Positions 9,044 to 17,637 of a stretch of DNA of 64,000 nucleotides are shown piece by piece (position 1 is the first letter of the stretch; every line of letters begins with the position of its first letter). The notes beneath the pieces were generated by a model. It did not search any database, was not told the DNA's origin, and saw only the letters and a program-made list of their open reading frames with translations. The stretch is from Frankia sp. AiPa1. GTDB lineage: Bacteria; Actinomycetota; Actinomycetes; Frankiales; Frankiaceae. The position numbers were made by a program, and so were the translations under genes. Location: positions 124,001 to 188,000 of the forward strand of contig NZ_JALKFZ020000003.1 of assembly GCF_023243075.1 (NCBI RefSeq). Direction: 5' to 3'.

Positions 9044-9300
9044 CAGTGCTCGGCGCCGATGACGGCCGGGCCGGGCAGATCAGCGAAATGACGGGTACTG
9101 CGGGTCAGCAGGGGGCTCCGTAGTGGACGGCGCAGGCCGCGATCCACAGGTCGTTTGCGTGCGTCCGCTGGCGCAGGGGATGACCCCGTCGATGAGCCGT
9201 GTGCCGTAACCGTGCCCATACTTCAGGTAGCTGCTCGTCGAACGGGACCAATGGCTCGTTGGCGATGCTGGCAGCATCAATGCGCACCCGGACCGAAGGC
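9044..9300 (-). pseudogene. remnant of a VapC-like PIN-domain toxin
   Basis: Reading leftward from about 9300, one frame gives RIDAASIANEPLVPFDE, then EVWARLRHTAHRRG and THANDLWIAACAVHYGAP, which is the second half of a VapC/PIN ribonuclease. The frame then hits a TGA. Shifting by one base at about 9107-9113 (a run of five C) restores LLTRSTRHFADLPGPAVIG and a stop at 9044, exactly the expected PIN C-terminus. The start of the toxin (MxxxLDTS) and an antitoxin gene are missing. I infer a decayed toxin gene, broken by a frameshift and truncated at its 5' end. A sequencing error is the alternative cause of the shift. Confidence 0.65.
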
Positions 9301-9538
9301 GGCAGCCTGCCTCTGCCGGCCGCGGCTGACATTCGGCACGGCCACTCGGCCACTCGGCCGGACCGAGCCGATTCCCGGAATGATCGTGCAACGTCTGCGG
9401 GCGATTCCGCTCGGGCGCTGTCGTCAAACAGACGTTGTGGTCGGACATCGGACGCACATCGAGCGCACTGGGGACGGCCAGGCACGGTTCCTCCGTGGGA
9501 CCATGCCCTCGGACTATCTGTGGGTGGGGGCTGATGTG
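9301..9538. other. leader region before the kinase gene
   Basis: The frame of the downstream kinase stays open through this stretch (from 9155), but the translation shows no conserved sequence. It lies outside the recognisable PIN remnant. No promoter could be assigned. Confidence 0.35.
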
Positions 9539-11248
9539 ATGACTCAACGTCGGCTGATTGACCGGCGGTACGAACTGGATGCGTTGCCGCTGGCCAAAGG
9601 CGGAATGGGCGAGGTCTGGACCGGTCGGGACGTGAAACTCGACCGGGAGGTCGTGGTCAGGTTCGTCCGCTTTCCAGGCGGCGAGCCCGATGAGGATCTC
9701 GCGCGTCGATTCATTCGCGAGTCGCGGATCACCGCCCGGCTGGTGCATCCTGGTATTCCGCCTGTGTATGACGCGGGAAGCCACGAGGGGCGGCCATACC
9801 TCGTCATGCAGCGGATTCATGGCCTTAGCATCGCCGATCTGGTCGCCGAACAGGGGGCGTTGCCGGTCGGCTGGGCGGCTGCCATCGGCGCTCAGGTCGC
9901 CTCGGTTCTCGCCGTCGCGCATCGGGCCTCGCTGGTCCATCGCGATCTCAAACCAGCGAATCTCATGCTCGAGCCGGATGGCACGGTGAAAGTGCTCGAC
10001 TTCGGCCTTGCGGTGGGCCTCGATCGGACCGATCTCTCGAAGATCACCGTCGCCGGACAGCATCTGGGCAGCCCCGCCAATATGGCGCCCGAACAGGTCC
10101 TCGCCGGGCTCAGTACTCCGGCCACCGACCTCTACGCACTCGGCGCGACGTTGTTCGAGATGCTCACCGGCCGGCGCCTGTTCGGCGGCCCGTCGTCCTA
10201 CTCGGTGATCCACCGCCAGGTGGAAGAGATTCCGGCGCGCGTGGCGATGATACGAGCCGGCGTGCCCAGCGAACTCGACACGCTCGTCGCCGACCTGCTG
10301 CGCAAGACTCCGGACGAGCGGCCCTCGGGTGCCGAGGAGGTGTACGAGGTGCTGGCGCACGCGGCAGCGGACCTCGCCCCCCTGCCAGGAGTGGTCGACT
10401 CCGCTCCGTACAACCCGGTCCGGATGTACGCCCGGATCACGGCTCGCGTCCATCCGCACACAGCGTCCATACCCATCGCCGCGCTGCCCGTCGTCTCGTC
10501 CCCTGCGGTCGCGCCCATCCCCGCCGCCGAGGCTCCGGCGACATCCAGGCTCTCGGCCGCGACCGAACCCATCGCCGGGTCGGTGCGGGAGGACGGTGCG
10601 ACGAGCGCTGACGCGGCTGTGGTCGGCGGAATTGTGGAGGAGATCAGTCGGGCGGAACTGCGACGGACTCTGGACGAGGCCCGCTCGCTGGCCCGCGCCG
10701 CCCGGCACAGCCAGGCGGCCGGGATCCTTACCGAAGCGGTGGACCTGGCCGCGCGGGCATCGGGGATGGCTGGCACACAGGTGTTGGCGCTGCGGATCGA
10801 ACTCGCTGACGTGCAGTTCGAAGGCGGTGACTTCCGCCGGGCCGCACTCAGTTACCAGCTACTGGTGGACGATCTGAGCCGTCGCGACGACCGAGACAGC
10901 GAGCGTCTGCTGAGTGTCCGCATCCGCGAGGCCACCTGTCGGGCCATGATCGGGGATGTCGCGCGGGCCCTGGCGAGCCTTGGGGCTCTGCTGCCGGACC
11001 AGGAGCGGATGTTCGGCACGGATGACCCCCGGGTCCTGGAGCTGCGCCGGCAGATCGGTCTGCTGCAGCTTGGCGCCGGCCAGCGGGCCGCCGCGGCCGA
11101 GACGCTCACCGCACTGCTCGCCGACATCGTGCGGGTCTGGGGACCACTGCATCCGATGGCCACCGCGGTCGGCGAGCTGATCCCTGACCCCAGCCTGACC
11201 GCCACTGCGGCCGCCCAGGCCGCTCCCGGAGCCGCACGGAGGTCCTGA
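9539..11248 (+). CDS. PknB-type serine/threonine protein kinase homologue, beta3 lysine replaced by arginine
   Basis: The 569-residue protein has an N-terminal Hanks-type kinase domain (about residues 10-275): glycine loop LAKGGMGEVW, catalytic VHRDLKPANLML, DFG motif VLDFGLA, and SPANMAPEQ with ATDLYALGATLFEMLTG. The beta3 strand reads REVVVRFVRFPGG, so the ATP-anchoring lysine (normally VAVKFIRF in close relatives) is Arg41, encoded by AGG at 9659-9661. A Pro/Ala linker leads to a C-terminal TPR-like helical region (about 345-560) with no membrane segment, so it is probably cytosolic. ATG 9539 follows GGTGGGGG; ATG 9503 in the same frame is an alternative. Activity is uncertain because of the K-to-R change. 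Confidence 0.9.
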   Translation: MTQRRLIDRRYELDALPLAKGGMGEVWTGRDVKLDREVVVRFVRFPGGEPDEDLARRFIRESRITARLVHPGIPPVYDAGSHEGRPYLVMQRIHGLSIADLVAEQGALPVGWAAAIGAQVASVLAVAHRASLVHRDLKPANLMLEPDGTVKVLDFGLAVGLDRTDLSKITVAGQHLGSPANMAPEQVLAGLSTPATDLYALGATLFEMLTGRRLFGGPSSYSVIHRQVEEIPARVAMIRAGVPSELDTLVADLLRKTPDERPSGAEEVYEVLAHAAADLAPLPGVVDSAPYNPVRMYARITARVHPHTASIPIAALPVVSSPAVAPIPAAEAPATSRLSAATEPIAGSVREDGATSADAAVVGGIVEEISRAELRRTLDEARSLARAARHSQAAGILTEAVDLAARASGMAGTQVLALRIELADVQFEGGDFRRAALSYQLLVDDLSRRDDRDSERLLSVRIREATCRAMIGDVARALASLGALLPDQERMFGTDDPRVLELRRQIGLLQLGAGQRAAAAETLTALLADIVRVWGPLHPMATAVGELIPDPSLTATAAAQAAPGAARRS

Positions 11249-11359
11249 CCAGGCAGCACGGCGCGAGCGGGAAGGACTGGGCGGCACCCGCGCGCGGGAG
11301 AAGCCGGTCGTGCGGTGGGATGGTGTCCGTAGCCCACCGCCCGACCTGTTCGGCGACAC

Positions 11360-11388
11360 TTGACAGCACGATCTCCTGCCGGCATTAT
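11360..11388 (+). promoter_or_regulatory. strong consensus-like promoter for a leaderless mRNA
   Basis: A perfect TTGACA (11360-11365) is followed after 17 bases by CATTAT (11383-11388). Transcription would start near 11395, directly at ATG 11396, which predicts a leaderless transcript. Confidence 0.55.
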
Positions 11389-11395
11389 CGAATGT

Positions 11396-11818
11396 ATGTT
11401 CGATGTCATGGGAGTTCGTGGCCTGCTCGGGCGTGACCTGCTCGGGCGTGACAGGCCCGGGCGTGACAGGCCCGGGCGTGATCGGTTCGCTGTCCAGCCG
11501 CATTCCCGGACCGCACCCGAGGGCCGCCCCCGGTCCGTCGAGCGGCTCCCCACTCAGCGGGCTGCCGTCGAGTGCGCTGTCCGGCCGGCCTGGGCCGTGG
11601 GCAGCCTGCCCCCGAGCGTGGCCCGAGTGGCTGCGCGCACGAGGCTGTCCGCTGAGCTGCTGGCAGCGCTGCTCGAGGTCGACGGCCGCTCCCGGGCGAC
11701 CCTCGATGACATGGAGCGCGCCGACGCGATCGCCGACGCGCTGCTCGCCCGCCGCCGCCTGCGCGCCAGCCAGCAGGGTGCCAGCCAGCAGGGTGCCGAG
11801 TTTGCCCGGGCGGTCTGA
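11396..11818 (+). CDS. hypothetical protein with N-terminal GRD repeats
   Basis: The 140-residue protein was not recognised. It begins MFDVMGVRGLLGRDLLGRDR and carries four 5-residue repeats (LLGRD/RPGRD) encoded by 15-bp tandem repeats at 11423-11482. The C-terminal half is helical and alanine-rich (LSAELLAALLEVDGRSRATL, then MERADAIADALLARRRLRAS), ending with an ASQQG repeat. The case for a real gene is the promoter-like TTGACA-N17-CATTAT immediately before the ATG and the helix-like composition of the C-terminal part. There is no ribosome site, which fits leaderless translation. It could still be spurious. Confidence 0.5.
   Translation: MFDVMGVRGLLGRDLLGRDRPGRDRPGRDRFAVQPHSRTAPEGRPRSVERLPTQRAAVECAVRPAWAVGSLPPSVARVAARTRLSAELLAALLEVDGRSRATLDDMERADAIADALLARRRLRASQQGASQQGAEFARAV
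11423..11482 (+). repeat. four 15-bp tandem repeats inside a coding region
   Basis: Units ctgctcgggcgtgac (twice) and aggcccgggcgtga(c/t) (twice) run head to tail at 11423-11482. The period is a multiple of three, so the frame is kept. Confidence 0.8.
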
Positions 11819-11956
11819 ACCACTTTCCCGCGACAGGGCGGCAAGAGCAGGATGAGGCCGGAGTCTTTTCTCGGCGTCGGGTCGGCCTGGCCTCAACCCG
11901 GGCCGCAGCGCGGGCTCGGGTCGAGCGGATAGCGGCTCACCGGGCACCGCCAGCGA

Positions 11957-12814
11957 ATGGGGGCGCGCGTGAAGGTCGGATTCGTCGGTGTCGGCAGTAT
12001 GGGCCGGCCGATGCTCGAGCAAGTGGTCCGAGCCGGGCATGAGGTGTCGTTCTACGCCCGCCGGCCAGACGTGGCCCATGAGGTGGCCGCATGCGGGGCT
12101 GCCAGCGCGCCGTCGCTGGCCGAGCTCGGAGCCGGCCTTGATGTGGCAGTGGTGTGTGTCTTCACCGATGCGCAGGTGCGCGAGGTGTGCGGCGGTGCCG
12201 AGGGGCTGCTCGCCACACTGCCCCCGGGCGGCACCGTGGTGATCCACACGACGTGCCGCCCCGAGACGCCGCCGGCGCTGGCCCAGGCCGGTCACTCCCG
12301 CGGCATCACCGTGCTCGACGCCGGGTTCAGCGGCGGCCCGGCGGATGCGGCCGCCAGCCAGATCACCCTGCTGGTCGGCGGCGAATCGGACGTGCTCGAG
12401 CGGGTCCGCCCCGTGCTCGCAACGTATGCGGCGCCGATTCTGCACGTGGGCGGGCTCGGCGACGGCCAGCGGGTGAAGCTCGTCAACAACGTGCTGTTCG
12501 GCGCGCAGGTCGCGCTGGTCGCCGAAGCGGAACGGATCGCCCGCGACCTGGGGATCGATCCGGCCCGCGCCCTTGAGGCGATCAGCCACTGCAGCGCCGA
12601 CAGCTACGTGCTCGGCGCGGTCCGCGCGGCCGGCTCCTCGGATCGTTTCCAGGTCGTCGCCGGCCGCTACATCACCAAGGACGTGGCGACCGCGACGGAG
12701 CTCGCCTCCGCGGCTGGCACCCACCTCGGTCTGCTTGCCACCGTCACCGAATCCCTCCGGGCACCGGCCGGGTCCCCGGCGCCGCCCGAGACCACCGCCA
12801 CCGCTGTTGGTTGA
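11957..12814 (+). CDS. NAD(P)-dependent beta-hydroxyacid dehydrogenase (3-hydroxyisobutyrate dehydrogenase type)
   Basis: This 285-residue enzyme of the 3-hydroxyisobutyrate/6-phosphogluconate dehydrogenase family has the N-terminal Rossmann motif VGFVGVGSMGRPML and the substrate signature LDAGFSGGPADAAASQITLLVGG. The catalytic lysine lies in GQRVKLVNNVLF, and the C-terminal helices end with GRYITKDVATATELA. Likely reaction: oxidation of a small 3-hydroxy acid or reduction of the semialdehyde. The start at ATG 11957 gives MGARVKVGFVG. It precedes mscR by about 90 bases on the same strand, so the two may be co-transcribed. The exact substrate cannot be read from the sequence. Confidence 0.88.
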   Translation: MGARVKVGFVGVGSMGRPMLEQVVRAGHEVSFYARRPDVAHEVAACGAASAPSLAELGAGLDVAVVCVFTDAQVREVCGGAEGLLATLPPGGTVVIHTTCRPETPPALAQAGHSRGITVLDAGFSGGPADAAASQITLLVGGESDVLERVRPVLATYAAPILHVGGLGDGQRVKLVNNVLFGAQVALVAEAERIARDLGIDPARALEAISHCSADSYVLGAVRAAGSSDRFQVVAGRYITKDVATATELASAAGTHLGLLATVTESLRAPAGSPAPPETTATAVG

Positions 12815-12903
12815 CTGGCGGCGCAGGCGCGCGATGGCGCAGGGTGAGGGCGAGCGCATGGGAATCAGGTCCCGAAGTGCTCTCAGCGTGAGAGGAGACG
12901 GCG

Positions 12904-13986
12904 GTGCAGGAGGTTCGTGGGGTGATCGCCCGGAGCAAGGGCGCGCCGGTCGAGCTGGCCACGATTCAGGTTCCAGACCCCGGGCCCGGGGAGGCAGTGG
13001 TCCGGGTGCAGACCTGCGGGGTGTGCCACACCGACCTGCACTACCGCGAGGGCGGCATCAACGACGACTTCCCGTTCCTGCTGGGCCATGAGGCGGCCGG
13101 CATCGTCGAGACCGTCGGCGACGGCGTGACCGACGTCGCGCCCGGCGACTTCGTCATCCTCAACTGGCGGGCGGTCTGCGGCACCTGCCGGGCCTGTCTG
13201 CGCGGGCGGCCCTGGTACTGCTTCAACACCCACAACGCCGCCCAGCCGATGACACTCACCGACGGCACGCCGCTCGCCCCCGCACTCGGCGTCGGTGCGT
13301 TCGTGGAGAAGACCCTCGTCCACGCCGGCCAGTGCACCAAGGTCGACCCGGCGGCGCGCCCGGCGGCCGCCGGGCTGCTCGGCTGCGGGGTGATGGCCGG
13401 CATTGGCGCGGCGATCAACACCGGCGGGGTCGGCCGCGGCGACTCGGTCGCCGTGATCGGCTGTGGCGGGGTTGGTGACGGCGCCATCGCCGGTGCCCGA
13501 CTCGCCGGCGCGTCGAAGATCATCGCGGTGGACACCGACCCGCGCAAGCTGGAATGGGCGAAGGGATTCGGCGCCACCCACACGGTGAACGCGAAGGAGA
13601 CCGACCCGGTCGCCGCGATCCAGGAGCTCACCGGCGGGTTCGGCGCCGATGTCGTCATCGAGGCCGTCGGCCGGCCCGAAACCTACAAGCAGGCCTTCTA
13701 CGCCCGCGACCTCGCCGGCACGGTCGTGCTCGTCGGTGTGCCCACCCCGGACATGATCCTGGAACTGCCTCTGCTGGACGTGTTCGGCCGGGGCGGCGCG
13801 CTCAGGTCGTCCTGGTACGGCGACTGCCTGCCGTCCCGTGACTTTCCCCTGCTCATTGACCTCTACCAGCAAGGTCGCCTCGACCTCGACGCCTTCGTCA
13901 CCGAGGAGATCCCGCTGGACGGTGTCGAGGCGGCATTCGCAAAGATGCACACCGGCGACGTGCTGCGCTCTGTCGTCGTGCTGTGA
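12904..13986 (+). CDS. mscR: S-(hydroxymethyl)mycothiol dehydrogenase
   Basis: This zinc alcohol dehydrogenase (360 residues) oxidises the formaldehyde-mycothiol adduct with NAD+, the mycothiol equivalent of glutathione-dependent formaldehyde dehydrogenase. It also acts as an S-nitrosomycothiol reductase in known relatives. Catalytic zinc ligands are in [14 protein letters not shown] and [10 protein letters not shown], structural zinc cysteines in [15 protein letters not shown], and the NAD-binding motif is [10 protein letters not shown]. The long conserved stretches [19 protein letters not shown] and [10 protein letters not shown] match the mycobacterial enzyme. It starts at GTG 12904 after GAGAGGAG. 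It shows that the host makes mycothiol. A 16-bp tandem duplication covers its stop codon. Confidence 0.93.
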   Translation: MQEVRGVIARSKGAPVELATIQVPDPGPGEAVVRVQTCGVCHTDLHYREGGINDDFPFLLGHEAAGIVETVGDGVTDVAPGDFVILNWRAVCGTCRACLRGRPWYCFNTHNAAQPMTLTDGTPLAPALGVGAFVEKTLVHAGQCTKVDPAARPAAAGLLGCGVMAGIGAAINTGGVGRGDSVAVIGCGGVGDGAIAGARLAGASKIIAVDTDPRKLEWAKGFGATHTVNAKETDPVAAIQELTGGFGADVVIEAVGRPETYKQAFYARDLAGTVVLVGVPTPDMILELPLLDVFGRGGALRSSWYGDCLPSRDFPLLIDLYQQGRLDLDAFVTEEIPLDGVEAAFAKMHTGDVLRSVVVL

Positions 13987-14003
13987 CGTCGTCGTGCTGT
14001 GAC
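13972..14003 (+). repeat. 16-bp tandem duplication spanning the mscR stop codon
   Basis: The unit gtcgtcgtgctgtgac occurs at 13972-13987 and again at 13988-14003. The first copy holds the last codons of mscR and its TGA (13984-13986). Confidence 0.85.
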
Positions 14004-14027
14004 GCCTGGCGTGCGGACGCCAGGCGT
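14002..14027. terminator. bidirectional terminator between mscR and the cupin-like gene
   Basis: Perfect 11-bp arms (acgcctggcgt, 14002-14012, and acgccaggcgt, 14017-14027) with a 4-base loop lie between convergent genes. Confidence 0.75.
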
Positions 14028-14060
14028 GTGGTGCCGGCCGGCCGAGGCCGGCGGGCGCGG

Positions 14061-14492
14061 TCAGCTCGGTGCGTTCTCCTGCTCGGCCTGGCCGTTGAAC
14101 ACGCCCCGGTCCGCTGCTCGCTGCATGGCGTCCATGCAGGACACCAGCGCTGAGGCGGGGTTCAGCTCAAGAATGTCCGCCGGCCCCGGATAAATGAGAA
14201 CGTGTCCGGCGGGAAAGAAGTACACCTCGCCGGCCTTCGCCTCCTCGTCCGGCCAGTCGGTGTTCGGATAGACGGCGCGGATCGACCCGCTGAAGACGTA
14301 GCCGTAGTGCGGACAGATGCAGACCCCGCCCGGCATGCCGCCGACCCGGTACATGTCCGTGCAATCGAGCGGGGCATCGATCACAGTGTGGCCGATTTCC
14401 ATGTCCCCCCACTGCTCCGATTTGAACGATAACCCGGCGACCGGCCAACGATCGGCTCCGGACCTGATCTCACTCGGCTTCGCGTGCGGCAC
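14061..14492 (-). CDS. cupin-like small protein of unknown function
   Basis: The 143-residue protein looks like a single-domain cupin: a YGYVFSGSIRAVY strand pair, then AGEVYFFPAGHVLIYPGPADILELNP, which resembles the second cupin motif. GGMPGGVCICPHYGYVFSG could supply metal-binding His/Cys residues. Related actinobacterial proteins are annotated only as cupin-domain or hypothetical. It starts at GTG 14492, with GGAAGGA about ten bases upstream. It is convergent with mscR and probably monocistronic. A catalytic role is not evident. Confidence 0.7.
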   Translation of the reverse strand: MPHAKPSEIRSGADRWPVAGLSFKSEQWGDMEIGHTVIDAPLDCTDMYRVGGMPGGVCICPHYGYVFSGSIRAVYPNTDWPDEEAKAGEVYFFPAGHVLIYPGPADILELNPASALVSCMDAMQRAADRGVFNGQAEQENAPS

Positions 14493-14746
14493 GGCTGCTG
14501 TCCTTCCGGTAGGGTGCCCATGACATTCACGGGTTCATGAACGCGGCATCTGACACCACCATCTCCCTGGTTACCTGTCAACCGGCGCAGCCTGCACCGG
14601 ACCGCGGGATGTGACGTGTGCCGCCCAGGCGCGCACGCGTGGCGGCACACCGGCGGTCCGACCGTTCCAGTGGTATGGACTCTGGCCGGCCAACCGAGGT
14701 CGCGGCAGCCAGGACGACGGGGCACCGTGCGACGGGAGATGATCCG

Positions 14747-15976
14747 ATGAGCGACGGGCGGGGCACTGGAAGCGAGACCTGGAGGAAGCGCGACGTGGAT
14801 GCCGATCAGGCACCTACGCCGGGAGACAACAGGGATCAGCAGCGTCAACCTCCCGAGCCGTGGTCACCGAGGTGGAGTGGTTCCACACCGTCGGAATACG
14901 GCGAGACGCGCGCGTCGGGGTATGGCGAGACTCCGCCGACCGGAAGTGGCGCGCCACCGCCGTGGGGATATGACGACGATCCGGTCGCCGGTGACGCCGG
15001 TGACGCCGAGGTCGCCCCGGTGGTCGCTCACACCAGACGGAGCCGGCTCGCTGTCCTGGCTGCCGGGCTCGGCCGGCGCCGCTCCACCGCCGACCCGTCC
15101 GGTGGAGCGGCGCCCACTATCGAGGTTCCTGACGGGGGCGCCGCACGTGGTGCTATGGCCGGCCGGGCTCCTGTACGCCTGCGGACCGTGCTGCTGATCG
15201 TGCTGCCGATCGCGCTGATCGTGCAGTTCGTGGTCCTCGACCGGGTCAGTGTCCAGCTGGCCGAGCATGAGATGGCCACGCAGATCCGCTCCGGTGCCGT
15301 GGCGGACATGCCGTGCGGCACCACGCCGCCCACGGTGCGCGACGTCAGCATCGGCGGTTTCCCGTTCCTCACCCAGGTTCTCACCGGCAGGTTCAGTGAC
15401 CTTGGCCTGACCATGACCGGGATGCCCACGCCCGGCCCGCGGATCGAGGCGATCAACGTCCATCTGAAGGGCGTGCACGTGCCGATCGTCAAGCTGGCGA
15501 CCGGTGGGGAGGGCGACATCACGGTCGACCGGATGCGGGCGGCCGTGCGTATCACCTATGCCGACCTGAACGCCTACCTGGCCGGGCAGCCAGGAAAAAT
15601 CCGGATCAACCCGGTGGACGGCGGGCGCCGCCTGGAGATCTCGGCGTCGGCGGACGTACCCTTGCTGGGCGCCCAGCAACTCGCCGGAATCGTCACCTTC
15701 GCGGTGCACAACAACCTCGTGACGCTGATCCCCAGCCAGATCTCGCTGAGCGGTCTGGTGAACATCACGATCCCGCTCGGCTTCCTCAGCGGCGTCCTGA
15801 CCTCGCTGCCCATCCCCCTGGGTGATCTGCCGTACCACCTGAACGTCACCAGCGCCGAGACCGATGCGACCGGGCTGTCGCTCGCGGCCACGGCCAGCGA
15901 CATCACCGTGCCCCCGATGGACGAGACGCCCCAGTGCCGGCAGGCCGGCGCAGACGTCAGCGCAGGGCGGGGATGA
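14747..15976 (+). CDS. membrane-anchored DUF2993 (LmeA-type) protein
   Basis: The 409-residue protein has a hydrophilic, repeat-containing N-terminus (SEYGETRASGYGETPPTG), a single membrane segment at about residues 150-170 (TVLLIVLPIALIVQFVVL), and an extracellular DUF2993 domain (VRDVSIGGFPFLTQVLTGRF, then ASADVPLLGAQQLAGIV). In mycobacteria the DUF2993 protein LmeA binds phospholipids and supports mannan elongation of lipomannan, so a cell-envelope lipid-binding role is likely. ATG 14747 is chosen because GGGAG lies eight bases upstream. Its last 20 bases overlap the convergent LLM oxidoreductase gene. Confidence 0.85.
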   Translation: MSDGRGTGSETWRKRDVDADQAPTPGDNRDQQRQPPEPWSPRWSGSTPSEYGETRASGYGETPPTGSGAPPPWGYDDDPVAGDAGDAEVAPVVAHTRRSRLAVLAAGLGRRRSTADPSGGAAPTIEVPDGGAARGAMAGRAPVRLRTVLLIVLPIALIVQFVVLDRVSVQLAEHEMATQIRSGAVADMPCGTTPPTVRDVSIGGFPFLTQVLTGRFSDLGLTMTGMPTPGPRIEAINVHLKGVHVPIVKLATGGEGDITVDRMRAAVRITYADLNAYLAGQPGKIRINPVDGGRRLEISASADVPLLGAQQLAGIVTFAVHNNLVTLIPSQISLSGLVNITIPLGFLSGVLTSLPIPLGDLPYHLNVTSAETDATGLSLAATASDITVPPMDETPQCRQAGADVSAGRG

Positions 15977-16823
15977 CGGTCTCACCGAAGGCGGCCAGGG
16001 TGGCCGGGTCCGCGAAGTCGCAGAACCAGGTGTAGACCCGTTCGACGCCCCGCTCGCCCAGCGCGCCGAAGAAATCGATCAGCTCGGTCGCGGTGCCGAC
16101 GACCGTGCTTCGCCGCGCGAACCGGCGGGCGGCGGTCTGCTCCACCCGCTCGCGGTCGGCCTCGGTCGGCACGAAGGCGACGTAGTGCTGGAGCGAGATC
16201 CGGGCCTTGCCGGCGTGCGCGCGCATCTCGTCGAGCCGGTCGAGGATCCCGATGTGCACGTTCCACCAGTCGGCGTGGGCGGCCACCAGCTCCATCGTCC
16301 GCGGACCGGCACCACCAATGGTGATCGGAATGTGCCCGAGCGGGGTGGGGGCCTGGCGGGCATCGTGCAGCTGGAAGAACTCGCCGTCGTAGTTGACCAC
16401 GTCACCGGTCCACAGGGCACGCAGGATCTCGAGGGTCTCCCGCAGCCGGCGCACCCTGGCCCGCGGTTGCGTCGGCCGCACATCGTAGGTGACGAATTCG
16501 TTGTCGCGTGAACCCCAGCCGATGCCGAGTTCGTACCGTCCACCGGAGAAGTGGTCGAGGCTCACCGTCTCCTGGGAGAGCGCCATCGGGTGGCGGAAGG
16601 CGTCGCACAGCACCAGCGAGCCGACAGTGAGCCGCGTGGTCTGCGCGGCCAGCCAGGCGTTGGTGACGGTCGCGCTGAACATGGGCTTGTCCTCGGCCAG
16701 GGGTGGGGCCAGATGATCCATCCCGGCGATGCCGTCGAAGCCCGCGGCCTCCGCTACTCGCGCGCGCTCGACGAGTGTCGCCGGGCTCATGCGCATCTGC
16801 GGCAGGTACACGTGGAACTCCAC
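15957..16823 (-). CDS. LLM class (probably F420-dependent) oxidoreductase
   Basis: This 288-residue luciferase-like protein has a TIM-barrel layout: N-terminal VEFHVYLPQMRMSPATLVERA, AAGFDGIAGMDHLAPP, LTVGSLVLCDAFRHP, then the family segment SGGRYELGIGWGSRDNEF and the phosphate-binding IPITIGGAGPRTMEL. Relatives use F420 or FMN to reduce or oxidise small substrates. The start is GTG 16823, with GGAGGAG about seven bases upstream; the frame is open to 16931. It is convergent with, and overlaps by 20 bases, the DUF2993 gene. It lies downstream of the TetR gene on the same strand, about 105 bases away. Substrate unknown. Confidence 0.88.
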   Translation of the reverse strand: MEFHVYLPQMRMSPATLVERARVAEAAGFDGIAGMDHLAPPLAEDKPMFSATVTNAWLAAQTTRLTVGSLVLCDAFRHPMALSQETVSLDHFSGGRYELGIGWGSRDNEFVTYDVRPTQPRARVRRLRETLEILRALWTGDVVNYDGEFFQLHDARQAPTPLGHIPITIGGAGPRTMELVAAHADWWNVHIGILDRLDEMRAHAGKARISLQHYVAFVPTEADRERVEQTAARRFARRSTVVGTATELIDFFGALGERGVERVYTWFCDFADPATLAAFGETVIPALR

Positions 16824-16927
16824 GGTGGGCTCCTCCGTCGGGTCGATCAGGTGTGGCGATCGGACTGGACGATCGCGCCGGAGTAAAGAGGCTCCGCGTC
16901 GTTGGTATCCCATCCCACCGCTGGGAG

Positions 16928-17521
16928 TCATCCAGATCGCACGCCGACCAGCCGTAACGCGAACTGGCCGTACTGCCAGACCACCGCGTCCTCGCCCGGC
17001 TCGCCGCCCTCCCGGAACCAGACGGCGACGCCCATTCCCAGGTCAAGGATGGCGTAGGAGGCCAGTCGGGCCGAGGCGGCGTCAAACCGGCCAAGCCGGA
17101 CGCCGACCTCGATCAGGTCGCGGAAGCAGCGCTCGTACTCGGAGCGCAGCGTCAGCACTCGTTCCCGGTGCGGGGGGACGAGGCTGCGGATCTCCCGGTT
17201 GCCGACGAACGCCTCCCGCCGGTGTCGGGCGTGGTACCGCACATGCGCCTCGGTGGCTCGACGAAGTCGTTCGACCGGATCATCCGGCGCGACCCCGGCG
17301 AGCGCGCTTCGGTGCGTTCTGAGCAGGTCCTCCATCGTCCGGGTCATGATCCGGACGAGGATGTCCTGCTTGGACGGCACGTGCCGGTACAGGCTGGGTC
17401 CGCGTACCCCGACCGCGGCACCGATGTCCGCCATCGTGGTCGCCTCATAGCCAAGACGGGTGAACAGCTCGAGGGCGGCGGTGAGGATCTCCTCCGAGCG
17501 CGTCGAACCGGTCCGGCCCAT
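16928..17521 (-). CDS. TetR family repressor divergent from the ACAD operon
   Basis: The 197-residue protein has an N-terminal HTH (EILTAALELFTRLGYEATTM, then IGAAVGVRGPSLYRHVPSK) followed by a TetR C-terminal domain. It is transcribed away from the acyl-CoA dehydrogenase operon that starts at 17713. The 191-base intergenic region carries a perfect palindrome (17638-17653), a strong candidate for its operator. By analogy with KstR- and FadR-like TetR repressors it probably senses an acyl-CoA or related intermediate (inference). AGGAGAGGGG precedes ATG 17521. Confidence 0.9.
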   Translation of the reverse strand: MGRTGSTRSEEILTAALELFTRLGYEATTMADIGAAVGVRGPSLYRHVPSKQDILVRIMTRTMEDLLRTHRSALAGVAPDDPVERLRRATEAHVRYHARHRREAFVGNREIRSLVPPHRERVLTLRSEYERCFRDLIEVGVRLGRFDAASARLASYAILDLGMGVAVWFREGGEPGEDAVVWQYGQFALRLVGVRSG

Positions 17522-17637
17522 CGGATCCCCTCTCCTGCCGCTGTCCGCTAACCACCGATAGCAGCACTGGTGCTCCTGGTGGAGCCCTGATCCTAATCAG
17601 ACCTGTTGCAGAGGGGGAATCGCCCCTCTAGGCTTCC

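Noticed and set aside
9080..10708. 542-residue open frame on the - strand
   Set aside because: It lies antisense to the kinase gene and has no family motif; long antisense frames are usual at this GC content.
10859..12859. 666-residue open frame on the - strand
   Set aside because: It is antisense to the kinase end, the small GRD-repeat gene and the dehydrogenase; composition is that of reversed codons.
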